From: an uncultured Alphaproteobacteria bacterium
GTDB taxonomy: Bacteria; Pseudomonadota; Alphaproteobacteria; HIMB59
Direction: 5' to 3'
DNA length: 64,000 nt
Assembly (NCBI GenBank): GCA_902621205.1
Contig: CACNLH010000004.1
Span: 1 to 64,000 of the forward strand
Part shown: one piece after another, positions 22,139 through 32,728 of the stretch
Numbering within the stretch: position 1 is the first letter of the stretch
Layout: the number at the start of each line of letters is the position of its first letter
The notes under the pieces: model-generated
What the model saw: the letters and a program-made list of their open reading frames with translations, nothing else
Told to the model about the DNA's origin: nothing
Databases searched by the model: none
Program-made: the position numbers and the translations under genes

Positions 22139-24613
22139 TTAAGACTTTAATCTACGATTTTCTGGGTCGAGCAAAGGTTCCTCTGTAACTGTTAATGGAT
22201 ACCTTTTGCCAAAGTACTCGACCTCTAACTTATTTCCTTTTTCTGACAATTCTGTTGGTAAATATCCATAAACAATGTGTTTATCTACAAAATAGCCATA
22301 ATTTGTACTTGTAACATACCCTACAGCTTTACCATTTGAATAAATTGGTTCTGTGCCCAAGGCCATTCCTTCAGGGTCATCAATAATCATACAAGTAAGT
22401 CTCTTTTCAATTGGTTTTTCTTTTATTTTTTGAAGTGCATTCTTACCGATAAACTCATCATCTTTTTTAAGCTTTACTGTAAAGCCTAAGCCTGACTCAT
22501 AAGGGTTGTAATTAGTATGAATATCTGTACCCAGTGATCTATAGCCTTTCTCCAATCTGAGTGACTCAAAAGCACCAGCACCTGAGCAAATCATGTTGAA
22601 CTCTCTTGAGGTTTCTCGAAGTTCATCCCATAATGATAGCCCATACTCAGTAGGTGTGTATATTTCCCAACCTAATTCACCTATATAAGATATTCTTACA
22701 GCAACACAAGGAATGTTACTGATTGAAATCTTTTTAATATGGAAAAATGGAAAACCTTCGTTAGATACATCATCATCATCACACAGCTTTTCAAGAACAG
22801 ATCTTGAATTTGGCCCCCATAATCCGATACCTGCAAAAGCAGATGTCCAATCTATGATCTGAACACTTCCGTCATCAGGAGCATTTGCTCGAAGCCAACT
22901 AATATCAATCATTCCATTCCCAGCTCCTGCCAAGACCCAAAATTTATTTTCCTCAAGTCTACTAATAGTTAGATCACTCTTTATACCACCATACATATTA
23001 GAAATTACGCTATAAACAACTTTACCTACGGCAACATCAATATTATTTGTGCAAACTTTCTGTAATAATTTTAGAGCACCTTTTCCACTTACTTCAATTT
23101 TCACAAATCCTGTAATATCAAACAGGGCACCCGTTTGTCTTGTTACAAGATGTTCAGCTGCTTGAATTGGTGACCAATATTTTGCAGCCCAGCCTGTCCT
23201 ATTTGGAAAGTTTTTACCTTTCATTAATTCAGCATTTGACTCATACCATTGAGGTCTTTCCCAGCCCATAGTCTCAAAGAAATGTGCTTTTTGTCCTTCT
23301 AACCTTGCATAAAATGGACTTCTTCTGAGTGGTCTTGGCTGCTCCATTTGTTGAAGCGGGTGAATAATATCATATACCTCTTTATAATTCTGCTTACCCC
23401 TTGACCTTAGATATTTCCTGACATGATGATGTTGATGAAAACGATTGATATCTCCTTGACGAACATCAAGTTCAGGCTCACCATTCACTATCCATTCTGC
23501 CATAGCTTTTCCAACACCACCCGCATGTGTTATCCATACAGCATTAGCGGTCCACAAACCTTTTACACTTGTCTCGCCCATTAAAGGGTTACCATCTGTT
23601 GTAAATGAAAAAATTCCATTAATTTTTTTTGTAAGTTTTTTTTCTGAAAATCTTGGGAACAACCAATTCGACTCTTTATGTGCACCTTCAAAATCATCAG
23701 GTCTAAAGTCCACCAAAGAGGGCATTTCTTCAGCATCTTCAGGTTTCTTTAATTCTTCTGACTCTAAAATTCTTGGTTCATGTCGATAATTCCCAATAAC
23801 ATAAGTATCATTCCATTGTCTGAAATAGAGACTGTAATCTTGGTGACGCATCAATGCGTGTTCAACCAAAGCTTCTTTGTGATCAGCTTTAAATTCTTTC
23901 AATTCTTCAAACGGTTCTAACCACACCATTTGATGTTCGCAGGGAACTAGAGGCAATGATATGTTCGCAAGTCTTCCCATTTTTGGAGCCCAGATACCAG
24001 TTGAGACAAGTACAATATCGGCTTCATAATCACCCTTAGATGTTTGTACACCGCGAATTTGATTATTCTGAATTTTAAAACCATTAACTGCTGTGTCACC
24101 AAAGAATTCCCCTGCTTTTAAATCAGTCACATATTTTGCCATTGCTCTAACTGCCCTTACAGGTGCTGCTAAACCATCAGTTGGAACATAATATCCTCCG
24201 TGAATTTTTTCTGGATCAATATAGGGGCTCATTTTTAAAACTTCATCTGGAGTAATTATTTTTGCATCAGTTAATCCATAACTGTGAGCTATACCTAGTT
24301 TTCGATACAGGTCTTGATGTCTTTCTTTTGTCTTCGATACTTCAATTCCTCCAACAGTATGAAAACAAGGTTTTCCCTCGTATGATAAGGATCTAAGTAA
24401 GTCAACTGTGTACTGCGCAAATTTACACATCATTCGTGAAGGATTAGTTTGAAATACACCTCCTGGTGCATGACTCGTAGAGCCTCCAGTTTCAAACAAT
24501 GGCCCTTGATCGAGTATGACCATATCTTTCCAACCCAATTGAGCTAAATGATAGGCGGTGCTCGCTCCAACAATACCACTGCCAACGATAATTATTCTTG
24601 ATTTTCTTGCCAT
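22139..24613 (-). CDS. FAD-dependent dimethylglycine/sarcosine dehydrogenase-like protein with C-terminal GcvT domain
   Basis: IIIVGSGIVGASTAYHLAQLG FAD motif; HAGGVGKAMAEWI; C-terminal GYRSLGTDIHTNYNPYESGL GcvT-type domain; 824 aa. Confidence 0.85.
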   Translation of the reverse strand: MARKSRIIIVGSGIVGASTAYHLAQLGWKDMVILDQGPLFETGGSTSHAPGGVFQTNPSRMMCKFAQYTVDLLRSLSYEGKPCFHTVGGIEVSKTKERHQDLYRKLGIAHSYGLTDAKIITPDEVLKMSPYIDPEKIHGGYYVPTDGLAAPVRAVRAMAKYVTDLKAGEFFGDTAVNGFKIQNNQIRGVQTSKGDYEADIVLVSTGIWAPKMGRLANISLPLVPCEHQMVWLEPFEELKEFKADHKEALVEHALMRHQDYSLYFRQWNDTYVIGNYRHEPRILESEELKKPEDAEEMPSLVDFRPDDFEGAHKESNWLFPRFSEKKLTKKINGIFSFTTDGNPLMGETSVKGLWTANAVWITHAGGVGKAMAEWIVNGEPELDVRQGDINRFHQHHHVRKYLRSRGKQNYKEVYDIIHPLQQMEQPRPLRRSPFYARLEGQKAHFFETMGWERPQWYESNAELMKGKNFPNRTGWAAKYWSPIQAAEHLVTRQTGALFDITGFVKIEVSGKGALKLLQKVCTNNIDVAVGKVVYSVISNMYGGIKSDLTISRLEENKFWVLAGAGNGMIDISWLRANAPDDGSVQIIDWTSAFAGIGLWGPNSRSVLEKLCDDDDVSNEGFPFFHIKKISISNIPCVAVRISYIGELGWEIYTPTEYGLSLWDELRETSREFNMICSGAGAFESLRLEKGYRSLGTDIHTNYNPYESGLGFTVKLKKDDEFIGKNALQKIKEKPIEKRLTCMIIDDPEGMALGTEPIYSNGKAVGYVTSTNYGYFVDKHIVYGYLPTELSEKGNKLEVEYFGKRYPLTVTEEPLLDPENRRLKS

Positions 24614-24671
24614 TTATTCCTCTAAAAATACCTAATCAGTTCCAAAATTTGATGTCAATATGAAAAAAAAC

Positions 24672-25193
24672 CTAATAGTTAACCGCGTCAATAAGACGAT
24701 CCTCAAGATAGTCAGCAAATGATCGATTACAACTAAGTAACAATTTTAGATCAAGATTAAAAATAGAACAGTCTACTCTAGCTAATAATGTTTGTGCAGC
24801 AGTGGATTTTTTAAAGGATTTTTCTCTAAAGTCAAAATGCGTTAATTTATTTAATATATCAAAACTATTTTTACCCTGAATTTCAAAAAATACTTGTGAG
24901 TCAGAAATATTTGTCGCCAATATTAAGGGTGATTTATTTAAGTCAGCTAAGATTTTGTTGAGTTTATTATTTTCAATTTCTTTTTCAAATATCAAATTCC
25001 ATTGATCAAAAGACATTTTTGCTAAAGTATAATTATCATTTGAAATTATCCTTAAATTATCTGATGGTGGTAAAAGTTTTAAAGATTTATTTATGTGATT
25101 ATTAAATTTTGAGTCACCAGATCCTCTTAACAGAATCTGTTGAATAACTTTTTTTTTTATTTCAATACCATCAGATCGGATTACTTCAGTCAT
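24672..25193 (-). CDS. soxG: Sarcosine oxidase gamma subunit
   Basis: Short GcvT-like C-terminus plus position directly after soxA. Confidence 0.7.
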   Translation of the reverse strand: MTEVIRSDGIEIKKKVIQQILLRGSGDSKFNNHINKSLKLLPPSDNLRIISNDNYTLAKMSFDQWNLIFEKEIENNKLNKILADLNKSPLILATNISDSQVFFEIQGKNSFDILNKLTHFDFREKSFKKSTAAQTLLARVDCSIFNLDLKLLLSCNRSFADYLEDRLIDAVNY

Positions 25194-28168
25194 GAAACTA
25201 ACCTTTTATTACCTTCATCATAAAAAACTGGTTTAACTATATCCACACCAGTTGTGCCCATACTTGATGTAGAAGCGTAAGCTTTTGTTCCAATCATAGA
25301 GTGGCCATTTTTGATAACAGCTAATGCAAAATCATGACCTAATGTAGGACTATAATAACAAGATGTAATATGACCAAGCATTGGAACAGGAGACTTAATT
25401 TCTTTATCAAGAATGATATGTTGTCCTTCCTCTAGTTTATCGGTTTTATTCGAGGGAATAATACCAACAAGTTGTTTTCTATCTTCTCTTATAGTATCAG
25501 ACCGAGTAAGTGATCTTTTACCTAAAAAATCTTTTTTTGATTTACCAATCATCCAGCTAAGTCCTAAATCTATTGGCGTTATAGAACCATCTGTGTCTTG
25601 GCCAACAATAATGTAACCCTTTTCTGCCCTTAAAAGATGCATTGCCTCCGTGCCGTAGGGAGCAAGACCAAATTCTTTTCCAACACTTTGAATGTTATCC
25701 CAAATTTTAGGGGCACTATTTGACGGAATATATATTTCGTAACCTAACTCCCCAGTAAAGCTTGCTCTTAGAATTCGTATTGGAACACCATTAAATTCAT
25801 GAAATTGGAAAGTCATAAATGGAAACTCCTCATTGCTAAAATTGATATTTGGAAAGGCTTTTTTCATAATTTCTCTGGTTTTTGGTCCACTGATGTTGAA
25901 AGTTGCATATTGCTCTGTAATCGAGTTCATAAAAACTTTTAAATTTGGCCACTCGGTTTGAGCATATTCCTCCATGCAACCTAAAACAGTAGCAGCACCT
26001 CCAGTAGTTGTAGTGGCAATAAAATGCTGATCAGAAATTTTACAAATTATCCCGTCATCTTTTACCATTCCATCTTCCCCCAACATAAGAGCATATCTTG
26101 CAGAACCTTGTTTCATCTTAGTAAAACTGTTTGTGTAAATTAAATTCATAAATTCCAAAGCATCCTCACCTTTGATCTCAATTTTTCCTAATGTGCTCCC
26201 ATCTAAAATACCTGCGTTTTCTCTTACATTTTTGCTCTCTCGTTGAACAGCATCATGCATCGACTCATCTTTATTAATTTGAAAATACCATGGCCTTTTC
26301 CATTGCCCGACATCCTCAAAAATTGCACCATTTTTTAAGTGCCAATTATGTATTGGTGATTTTCTCTCTGGGTCATAAAACTCATAGCAATTTCTGCCAG
26401 CTATTGCAGAAAAACTTAAAGGAGCATAGGGTGGTCGATAAATAGTTGTGCCAACTTCATTTACTTTTTTATCCAGAAGATCAGAAACTATTCCCAGTGC
26501 GTTAATACTACTAATTTTACCTTGATCGGTTCCCATACTATTTGTTGTATATCTTTTTAAATGTTCAATTCTATCAAAACCCTCTGTTATTGCTTGACGG
26601 ATATCTTTAGTTGTTACATCATTTTGTAAGTCAATAAATGATTTAGCCCATAATGATTTCTTTTGCGGAGAGACCTCCCACAATTTTTCAATGTTATACT
26701 TAGCATTTGTATTTAATTCGAGTTTAACGTCTAATTTTTTGACTTTAAAAGTTTTCAATTTTTCATTTATATCAGAATTTAAATTATCAAAATTAAATTG
26801 TCCTGAAGCAGAACCAAGAGTTATGGTAGGTTGAAAAGGTTTTGATGGTTTGTAAGTTAAATCTTTCTCATCCCAATCTAATAAACCTTTTGATTGAGTA
26901 AACAAGTGAACATCTGGATTTATTCCACCTGACAAACATAAGCAGTCACATTTAATTTCATTCAAGGCACCAGAACTATCCTCAACAAGAATTTTTTCAA
27001 TTTTTTTGTTTCCAAATGCTCCTTTTATTTGTGAATTTGTGTAAAGAGGAACATCATTTTTTCTTATCAAGTCAAACAAATTTGGCTCAATTTCCTCCCC
27101 GGATCGTGAGTCGATATATGCTTTTGGTTTTAAACCAGCTTTTATAAGACTATAAACTAAGCTGTTTGAATTCGAATTATTACTGAAAATAACAGGTTCT
27201 TTAGAAGGTGCTAGTCCATATCGGCACATATATTTTTCAAAGGAAGAGCTTAGCATTATGCCTGGGAGATCGTTATTTTGAAAAGATAAAAATCTCTCAA
27301 TGTGTCCATTACATAATATTGTGTGACCTGTGCGTATCTTATGTAAAGTGCTATTAACTTTTCCTTCTATCGGTTTAGAGCCAACAAATCTATCTTCAAT
27401 GGCTATAAGATGATTAATGTAATTATAAGTAGTAACAAGTGTGTTTTTTAAAATCTTTATATTCTTAGAGTCTTCTATTTCTTGTATAGTTTCTTTTAAC
27501 CAATCTTTAGGCTCTTTGTTATCAATTGATGATATTTTGTTTGAATTATTTATAATGCCACCAAGTTGTTCCTCAAAGTCAATTAACAACACATCATAAT
27601 TTGAGTTGATGAAAGATTTAGCTGCGAGGAGTCCATTTAATCCTCCTCCTATAATTGTAATATCGACATTGTGATGGATATGATTGCTTATGCCTTTGAA
27701 ATCTTTGGGAGGTTTACCTAATCCAGCGGCCCTTCTAATAAGTGGTTCATACAAATTTTTCCAAAATTTCTTATGCGGCCCCATGAACGTTTTATAGTAA
27801 AAACCAGCAGTAAAAATTGGAGAAAATAAGTTATTGATACTTCCAAAATCGTTTTCAAGAGAAGGCCATCTGTTTTGACTTTCAATTTCCATTCCTTCAT
27901 AAATTTTTTTTATAGTTGCTCTTGTGTTTGGTTCGGAATATTCACTAATTATTTGGACTAGAGCATTTGGTTCTTCTATACCACAAGTATAAATTCCTCT
28001 TGGCCTATGGTACTTAAAACTTCTTCCTACAAGGTTAACATTATTTCTTAATAGAGCTGAGGCTATAGTATCGCCTTTGTAGCCAAAATATTTGACCCCA
28101 TCGAATTTGAAGCTAATTTTTTGATGAAACTGAATAAATTGATTTTCTTTTAAATTTATAGATTTCAT
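25190..28168 (-). CDS. soxA: Sarcosine oxidase alpha subunit
   Basis: 992 aa; GRSFKYHRPRGIYTCGIEEPNALV, FAD/NAD domain (ITIIGGGLNGLLAA), C-terminal GcvT domain. Confidence 0.93.
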   Translation of the reverse strand: MKSINLKENQFIQFHQKISFKFDGVKYFGYKGDTIASALLRNNVNLVGRSFKYHRPRGIYTCGIEEPNALVQIISEYSEPNTRATIKKIYEGMEIESQNRWPSLENDFGSINNLFSPIFTAGFYYKTFMGPHKKFWKNLYEPLIRRAAGLGKPPKDFKGISNHIHHNVDITIIGGGLNGLLAAKSFINSNYDVLLIDFEEQLGGIINNSNKISSIDNKEPKDWLKETIQEIEDSKNIKILKNTLVTTYNYINHLIAIEDRFVGSKPIEGKVNSTLHKIRTGHTILCNGHIERFLSFQNNDLPGIMLSSSFEKYMCRYGLAPSKEPVIFSNNSNSNSLVYSLIKAGLKPKAYIDSRSGEEIEPNLFDLIRKNDVPLYTNSQIKGAFGNKKIEKILVEDSSGALNEIKCDCLCLSGGINPDVHLFTQSKGLLDWDEKDLTYKPSKPFQPTITLGSASGQFNFDNLNSDINEKLKTFKVKKLDVKLELNTNAKYNIEKLWEVSPQKKSLWAKSFIDLQNDVTTKDIRQAITEGFDRIEHLKRYTTNSMGTDQGKISSINALGIVSDLLDKKVNEVGTTIYRPPYAPLSFSAIAGRNCYEFYDPERKSPIHNWHLKNGAIFEDVGQWKRPWYFQINKDESMHDAVQRESKNVRENAGILDGSTLGKIEIKGEDALEFMNLIYTNSFTKMKQGSARYALMLGEDGMVKDDGIICKISDQHFIATTTTGGAATVLGCMEEYAQTEWPNLKVFMNSITEQYATFNISGPKTREIMKKAFPNINFSNEEFPFMTFQFHEFNGVPIRILRASFTGELGYEIYIPSNSAPKIWDNIQSVGKEFGLAPYGTEAMHLLRAEKGYIIVGQDTDGSITPIDLGLSWMIGKSKKDFLGKRSLTRSDTIREDRKQLVGIIPSNKTDKLEEGQHIILDKEIKSPVPMLGHITSCYYSPTLGHDFALAVIKNGHSMIGTKAYASTSSMGTTGVDIVKPVFYDEGNKRLVS

Positions 28169-28515
28169 TTTTCAACCGTAAAATTACCCGACCCAACTTC
28201 TGGTTCACCAGAGGGCGTTTTAACAACACTTTTAAAATTATTTAAATTTGGTTTTTTTTCATAGAGCTTGTAGGTCACCAAAATTTCATCAGTAGATGTA
28301 TCTCTTACACAATTAAACCATTTGCGACAACCATGTGTGTGTACCCAGCGCTCATAAAACAAACCTTTGGGATTTGCTCTTATAAAGACGTATTCTCCCC
28401 ACTCACGATCACCAATTTCTTTTGATCCATCGGGTCTTTTTACATGTGCCTCTCCTCCATTTGAAAATTCCGATTGATCTCTCGGGCCGCAATAAGGGCA
28501 ATTAATTATGAGCAT
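28165..28515 (-). CDS. soxD: Sarcosine oxidase delta subunit
   Basis: MLIINCPYCGPRDQSEFSNGGEAH...VHTHGCRKWFNCVRDT. Confidence 0.93.
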   Translation of the reverse strand: MLIINCPYCGPRDQSEFSNGGEAHVKRPDGSKEIGDREWGEYVFIRANPKGLFYERWVHTHGCRKWFNCVRDTSTDEILVTYKLYEKKPNLNNFKSVVKTPSGEPEVGSGNFTVEK

Positions 28516-28520
28516 ATTTA

Positions 28521-29771
28521 TTAATGTGCTACGGCAGCAGCACCGTGTTCGTCTACTAATCTTCCACTTGCAAATCTATCAAGATTAAACGCACTATTAA
28601 TTTGATGAGGTTCATTTTTTGCAATGGTATGTGCGAAAACATTTGCACTTCCAGGTGTAGCTTTAAAACCACCTGTGCCCCAGCCACAATTAAAAAATAA
28701 ACCTTCAATATCACATTTACTAATAATAGGACTAGCATCTGGGCAGATGTCAACAATACCACCCCATTGACGAAGCATTTTCATTTTGCCAAATACTGGA
28801 TAAAGCTCGACCATAGCTCGAATAGTATCTTCAATAATGTTAAAACCACCTCTTTGAGTAAAAGAATTATAACTGTCGGTTCCTGCTCCAATAACTAATT
28901 CACCTTTATCAGATTGACTGACATAAGCATGAACTGCAGAGGACATTACCACTGTATCAATAATAGGTTTAATTGGTTCAGAAACAAGTGCCTGAAGTGG
29001 CTTACTTTGTAAAGGTAATCTGATACCCGCACTCTCTGCTAAAACACCAGTATGACCTGAAGCAACAACTCCAATTTTATTTGCCCTTAAAAAACCCTTG
29101 GAAGTTTCGACACCTTCTATTGTTCCATTTTTAGTCCTTATTTGATGTGCCTCACAATTTTGAATTATATCAACTCCCATCTCATCAGCGCGCATTGCAA
29201 AACCCCATGCTATTGCATCATGTCGTGCTACACCACCGCGAGGTTGGTAAGATGCACCTAGCACTGGATATCGAAGATTGTCAGTATTCATTATAGGAAC
29301 CTTTTTTTGAATTTCTTCTTTAGATAACCAAAATGAATCAATACCATTTAAATTATTTGCACTAACTCTTCTTTTAATTTCTTTTATATCATGTTCGTTA
29401 TGGGCTAAATTCATAACCCCTCTTTGACTAAACATTACATTGTAATTTAATTCGCTTGATAGGTTTTCCCATAACTTCAAAGAGTGTTCGTACAAATGAG
29501 CACTATCATCCCATAAATAATTTGATCTAATGATAGTGGTGTTTCTACCTGTGTTACCTCCACCAAGCCAACCTTTTTCTATTACGGCAATATTTTTTAA
29601 TCCATGTTCTTTTGCTAAGTAATATGCAGTTCCTAGTCCATGACCCCCACCACCAATTATTATGACATCATAAAACTCTCTGGGTTCGGGGCTTCTCCAC
29701 ATTTTTGGCCAGTCTTTATGGCCAGATAGTGCATTTTTAGCAAGGCTAAATATTGAATATTTTTTCTTCAC
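28521..29771 (-). CDS. soxB: Sarcosine oxidase beta subunit
   Basis: [66 protein letters not shown]. Confidence 0.93.
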   Translation of the reverse strand: MKKKYSIFSLAKNALSGHKDWPKMWRSPEPREFYDVIIIGGGGHGLGTAYYLAKEHGLKNIAVIEKGWLGGGNTGRNTTIIRSNYLWDDSAHLYEHSLKLWENLSSELNYNVMFSQRGVMNLAHNEHDIKEIKRRVSANNLNGIDSFWLSKEEIQKKVPIMNTDNLRYPVLGASYQPRGGVARHDAIAWGFAMRADEMGVDIIQNCEAHQIRTKNGTIEGVETSKGFLRANKIGVVASGHTGVLAESAGIRLPLQSKPLQALVSEPIKPIIDTVVMSSAVHAYVSQSDKGELVIGAGTDSYNSFTQRGGFNIIEDTIRAMVELYPVFGKMKMLRQWGGIVDICPDASPIISKCDIEGLFFNCGWGTGGFKATPGSANVFAHTIAKNEPHQINSAFNLDRFASGRLVDEHGAAAVAH

Positions 29772-29799
29772 ATCAGCAAATTAGCAAAAAATAAAATAA

Positions 29800-30630
29800 T
29801 CAGCTAGTTATTTTCAGGGGCGAATTGTCATTAATTTTTTTAAAAATTTTAGGGAACTTCCATTGCAAATCGCAGTCTACATTTGGGGCTTGAGCTGAAC
29901 TATTTAAGTCGTTTTCACAAATAGTTCTAATTTCAAAGCTTATCCTTGTATTTTCAGACTTTTCTTTTGATGAGCTATGTAAGTGAGCACCTGAAAAACA
30001 TAAAATTTCTCCTGGTTTTATAGTTACTGGTATTTTCTTAATATTGCTGGGCAAGTCTTCTTTTAATTGTGGAGCAGAGGGATAAGAAAAATCGCCTTTT
30101 TTTCTATTGGCTAAATAAATGTTTAAGTCCCAAGTCGAAGTAGTATTTTTTACTGGAACATCAAAATAATCTGGATAAAAAATCATAGTATTTTTTTCCT
30201 CTACATTGCTTACTGGTGCCCACCAATTAATTTGTTGATACAAATTTGTGCCCCAAGTATCACGATGAATATTTATTCTAGATGCTTCTCTGTAAGGTAA
30301 GTTATTTTCTGCTGGTGCTACTCTTACAACAAATCGATCCCAAAAAGTTTCACCTTTATTATATCCAATTTCATATAAAAAGTTTGAAAATAGTTTTCTG
30401 AAATCTTCATGGTTTTTTAATTTTGATACAATATCCTTACTTATATCCTCAGAATTTTTTAAATGGTGTATTTCTTCTATTTCACCATCATAAATATTTT
30501 GTATTTTATTTTTAATTTGGGTTATTAAATCATTTGAAGTTTTTGATTTTTGAAATACAAAAACTTTTCCACTAAAAATATCTTTTTTAAATTCTTGAAG
30601 ATTTGAAATTTTTTCTATTGGTATAAACAT
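29800..30630 (-). CDS. 2OG-Fe(II) oxygenase-like protein of unknown substrate
   Basis: Possible facial triad INIHRDTWGT (HxD), FSGAHLHSS (H) and downstream RISFEIR (R). Confidence 0.55.
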   Translation of the reverse strand: MFIPIEKISNLQEFKKDIFSGKVFVFQKSKTSNDLITQIKNKIQNIYDGEIEEIHHLKNSEDISKDIVSKLKNHEDFRKLFSNFLYEIGYNKGETFWDRFVVRVAPAENNLPYREASRINIHRDTWGTNLYQQINWWAPVSNVEEKNTMIFYPDYFDVPVKNTTSTWDLNIYLANRKKGDFSYPSAPQLKEDLPSNIKKIPVTIKPGEILCFSGAHLHSSSKEKSENTRISFEIRTICENDLNSSAQAPNVDCDLQWKFPKIFKKINDNSPLKITS

Positions 30631-31713
30631 TCACTTTATATCACCAACATATACCCCAAGTGCTAAAGCAGTTTCAATTAGAGGATCGGATCTATCTACA
30701 ACTTTATAAGTAGAAATTCCTTCACTAATTGGAACATCAACAACTTTTCTATCTCTCCATGCAACCATTCTTCCATATTTTCCTTTTGCTATTAAATCAA
30801 CAGCATAAACTCCAAAAGCACTTGCTAAAATTCTATCACGTGGAGTAGGGGGCGCACCTCGTTGAACATGCCCCAAAGAAGTAACCCTACACTCTATATC
30901 AGTACTTTTCATTATTTCCTCTGAAAGATAATTACCTATACCGCCTAATCTTTTTTGACCATCAGCGTATTCAACAGTATAACTTTTTCCGCTTTCTGTT
31001 TTTACTGCCTCTGCTACTACAATCAGCGAATGAACTATTCCTCTATTTTTCATTTCAGTGAGTTTATTGACAATTCCTTTGATAGAGTAATTTAATTCAG
31101 GAATTAGGATTACATCTGCTCCACCTGCAATGCCAGCGTTAATAGCTATGTGTCCTGCGTCTCTCCCCATTACTTCTAAAATCATCGTTCTTTGATGACT
31201 TGCAGCAGTTGTTTGTAAGTTATCTAGTGCTTGGGTAGCAACATTTACAGCTGTATTAAACCCTATGGAGCTTTCAGTAGCTCCCACATCATTGTCAATT
31301 GTTTTAGGTATGGCTACAATATTTAAGTCACCTCTTTTTGCAATTTCAGTTAATATCGACATGCTTCCATCACCGCCTATAACAATAAGCCCATCAAGAC
31401 CTAATTCTTTGTAACCATCAATAATGTCTTGGGATCTATCTTTGTATTTACCATCTGGCATGGGAAATTTAAAAGGATTACCTTTACTTGTTGTTCCCAA
31501 AAATGTCCCACCTTGTCTTAGAAGAGAACCGCTAAAAGTTTGATAGTCTAATGGAACATAAGCCACTGGTCTTTGCATTAAACCAACAGTGCCATCACGA
31601 ATACCCATAACTTCCATCTGATATGTATTTTTAGCTCTGAAAAATATCGATCTAACTGCCGCGTTTAAACCACCACAGTCTCCACCACTAGTAAGAATTC
31701 CAATTTTTTTCAT
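30631..31713 (-). CDS. pfkA: 6-phosphofructokinase family
   Basis: KIGILTSGGDCGGLNAAVR, VIGGDGSMS, PKTIDNDV, MGRDAGHIA, GHVQRGAPPTPRDR. Confidence 0.92.
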   Translation of the reverse strand: MKKIGILTSGGDCGGLNAAVRSIFFRAKNTYQMEVMGIRDGTVGLMQRPVAYVPLDYQTFSGSLLRQGGTFLGTTSKGNPFKFPMPDGKYKDRSQDIIDGYKELGLDGLIVIGGDGSMSILTEIAKRGDLNIVAIPKTIDNDVGATESSIGFNTAVNVATQALDNLQTTAASHQRTMILEVMGRDAGHIAINAGIAGGADVILIPELNYSIKGIVNKLTEMKNRGIVHSLIVVAEAVKTESGKSYTVEYADGQKRLGGIGNYLSEEIMKSTDIECRVTSLGHVQRGAPPTPRDRILASAFGVYAVDLIAKGKYGRMVAWRDRKVVDVPISEGISTYKVVDRSDPLIETALALGVYVGDIK

Positions 31714-32637
31714 TTAAAATTTATCTGAGTCCCACAACCACGCTGCTCCTCTAACACCGCTGGAGTCACCGTGAGTATTCCGTAAGATCTTATTCCTTAT
31801 CTTATCACTAAATGTGTATTTAGGAAGTAATTTAGGTATATTGTCATAAAGTCTACCAACGTTTGACATACCTCCACCAAAAACTATTACCTCAGGGTCA
31901 ACGATACCTATCATGACAGATATTAATCTGGCAAAACGATCTTCATATAATTCAAATTCTTTTTTTGCTCTTTCATCTCCATTTGCTTCCAAAGCAACTA
32001 TTTCTCTTGTTCTTAAACTGGTGCCATATTTCTCGTTAAATAATTTTGTAAAACCTATTCCTGATATAAATTGCTCAGCACATAAGGGTCTTTTGCAATT
32101 ACCTACATTACATTGGACATTAGAATTAATTTCCTCCTCAGTAGGATAGGGCAATGGTTGATGTCCCCAATCTCCTGCAATTTGGTTGACGCCCTCAATG
32201 ACTTTCTTTTCATAAACAAATGATCCGCCAAAACCAGATCCAATAATTACACCCCAAACTGATTTATAATTTGCCCCAGAGCCATCGATAGCTTCAGATA
32301 ATGCAAAACAGTTAGCATCATTCATGATTCGAATTTCTCTATTTAAACTTTTTTCTAAGTCTTTATGAAATGGTTTGTCATTAATCCATATACAATTAGC
32401 ATTATTTACTAAGCCAGTTTCATATGAAGAAAATCCTGGTATGCAAACCCCTACAGAATTTTGTTGATCTGTAAATTTATCAAATTCTGAAACTAAAGAT
32501 TTTACGGTATTTAAACCACTTTCGTAATTTTTTTCATAAGTAGATCTTTTTCTCAGAATTTCTTTACCATTTGAGTCTATTAAAATACCCTCAATTTTGG
32601 TACCACCGTAATCAATGCCTATTTTAAAATCACTCAT
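31714..32637 (-). CDS. ROK family sugar kinase
   Basis: KIGIDYGGTKIEGILID, GSGFGGSFVYEKK, GDWGHQPLPY, C.VGNCKRPLCAEQ Zn motif. Confidence 0.88.
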   Translation of the reverse strand: MSDFKIGIDYGGTKIEGILIDSNGKEILRKRSTYEKNYESGLNTVKSLVSEFDKFTDQQNSVGVCIPGFSSYETGLVNNANCIWINDKPFHKDLEKSLNREIRIMNDANCFALSEAIDGSGANYKSVWGVIIGSGFGGSFVYEKKVIEGVNQIAGDWGHQPLPYPTEEEINSNVQCNVGNCKRPLCAEQFISGIGFTKLFNEKYGTSLRTREIVALEANGDERAKKEFELYEDRFARLISVMIGIVDPEVIVFGGGMSNVGRLYDNIPKLLPKYTFSDKIRNKILRNTHGDSSGVRGAAWLWDSDKF

Positions 32638-32728
32638 TTTTAAATAGATACCATAAGTTATAAAAAAAATGTATGAAATCTTTTAAATATATGTATGGAT
32701 TGTAGTCAGATAGTTTTAAATTTTTTTT

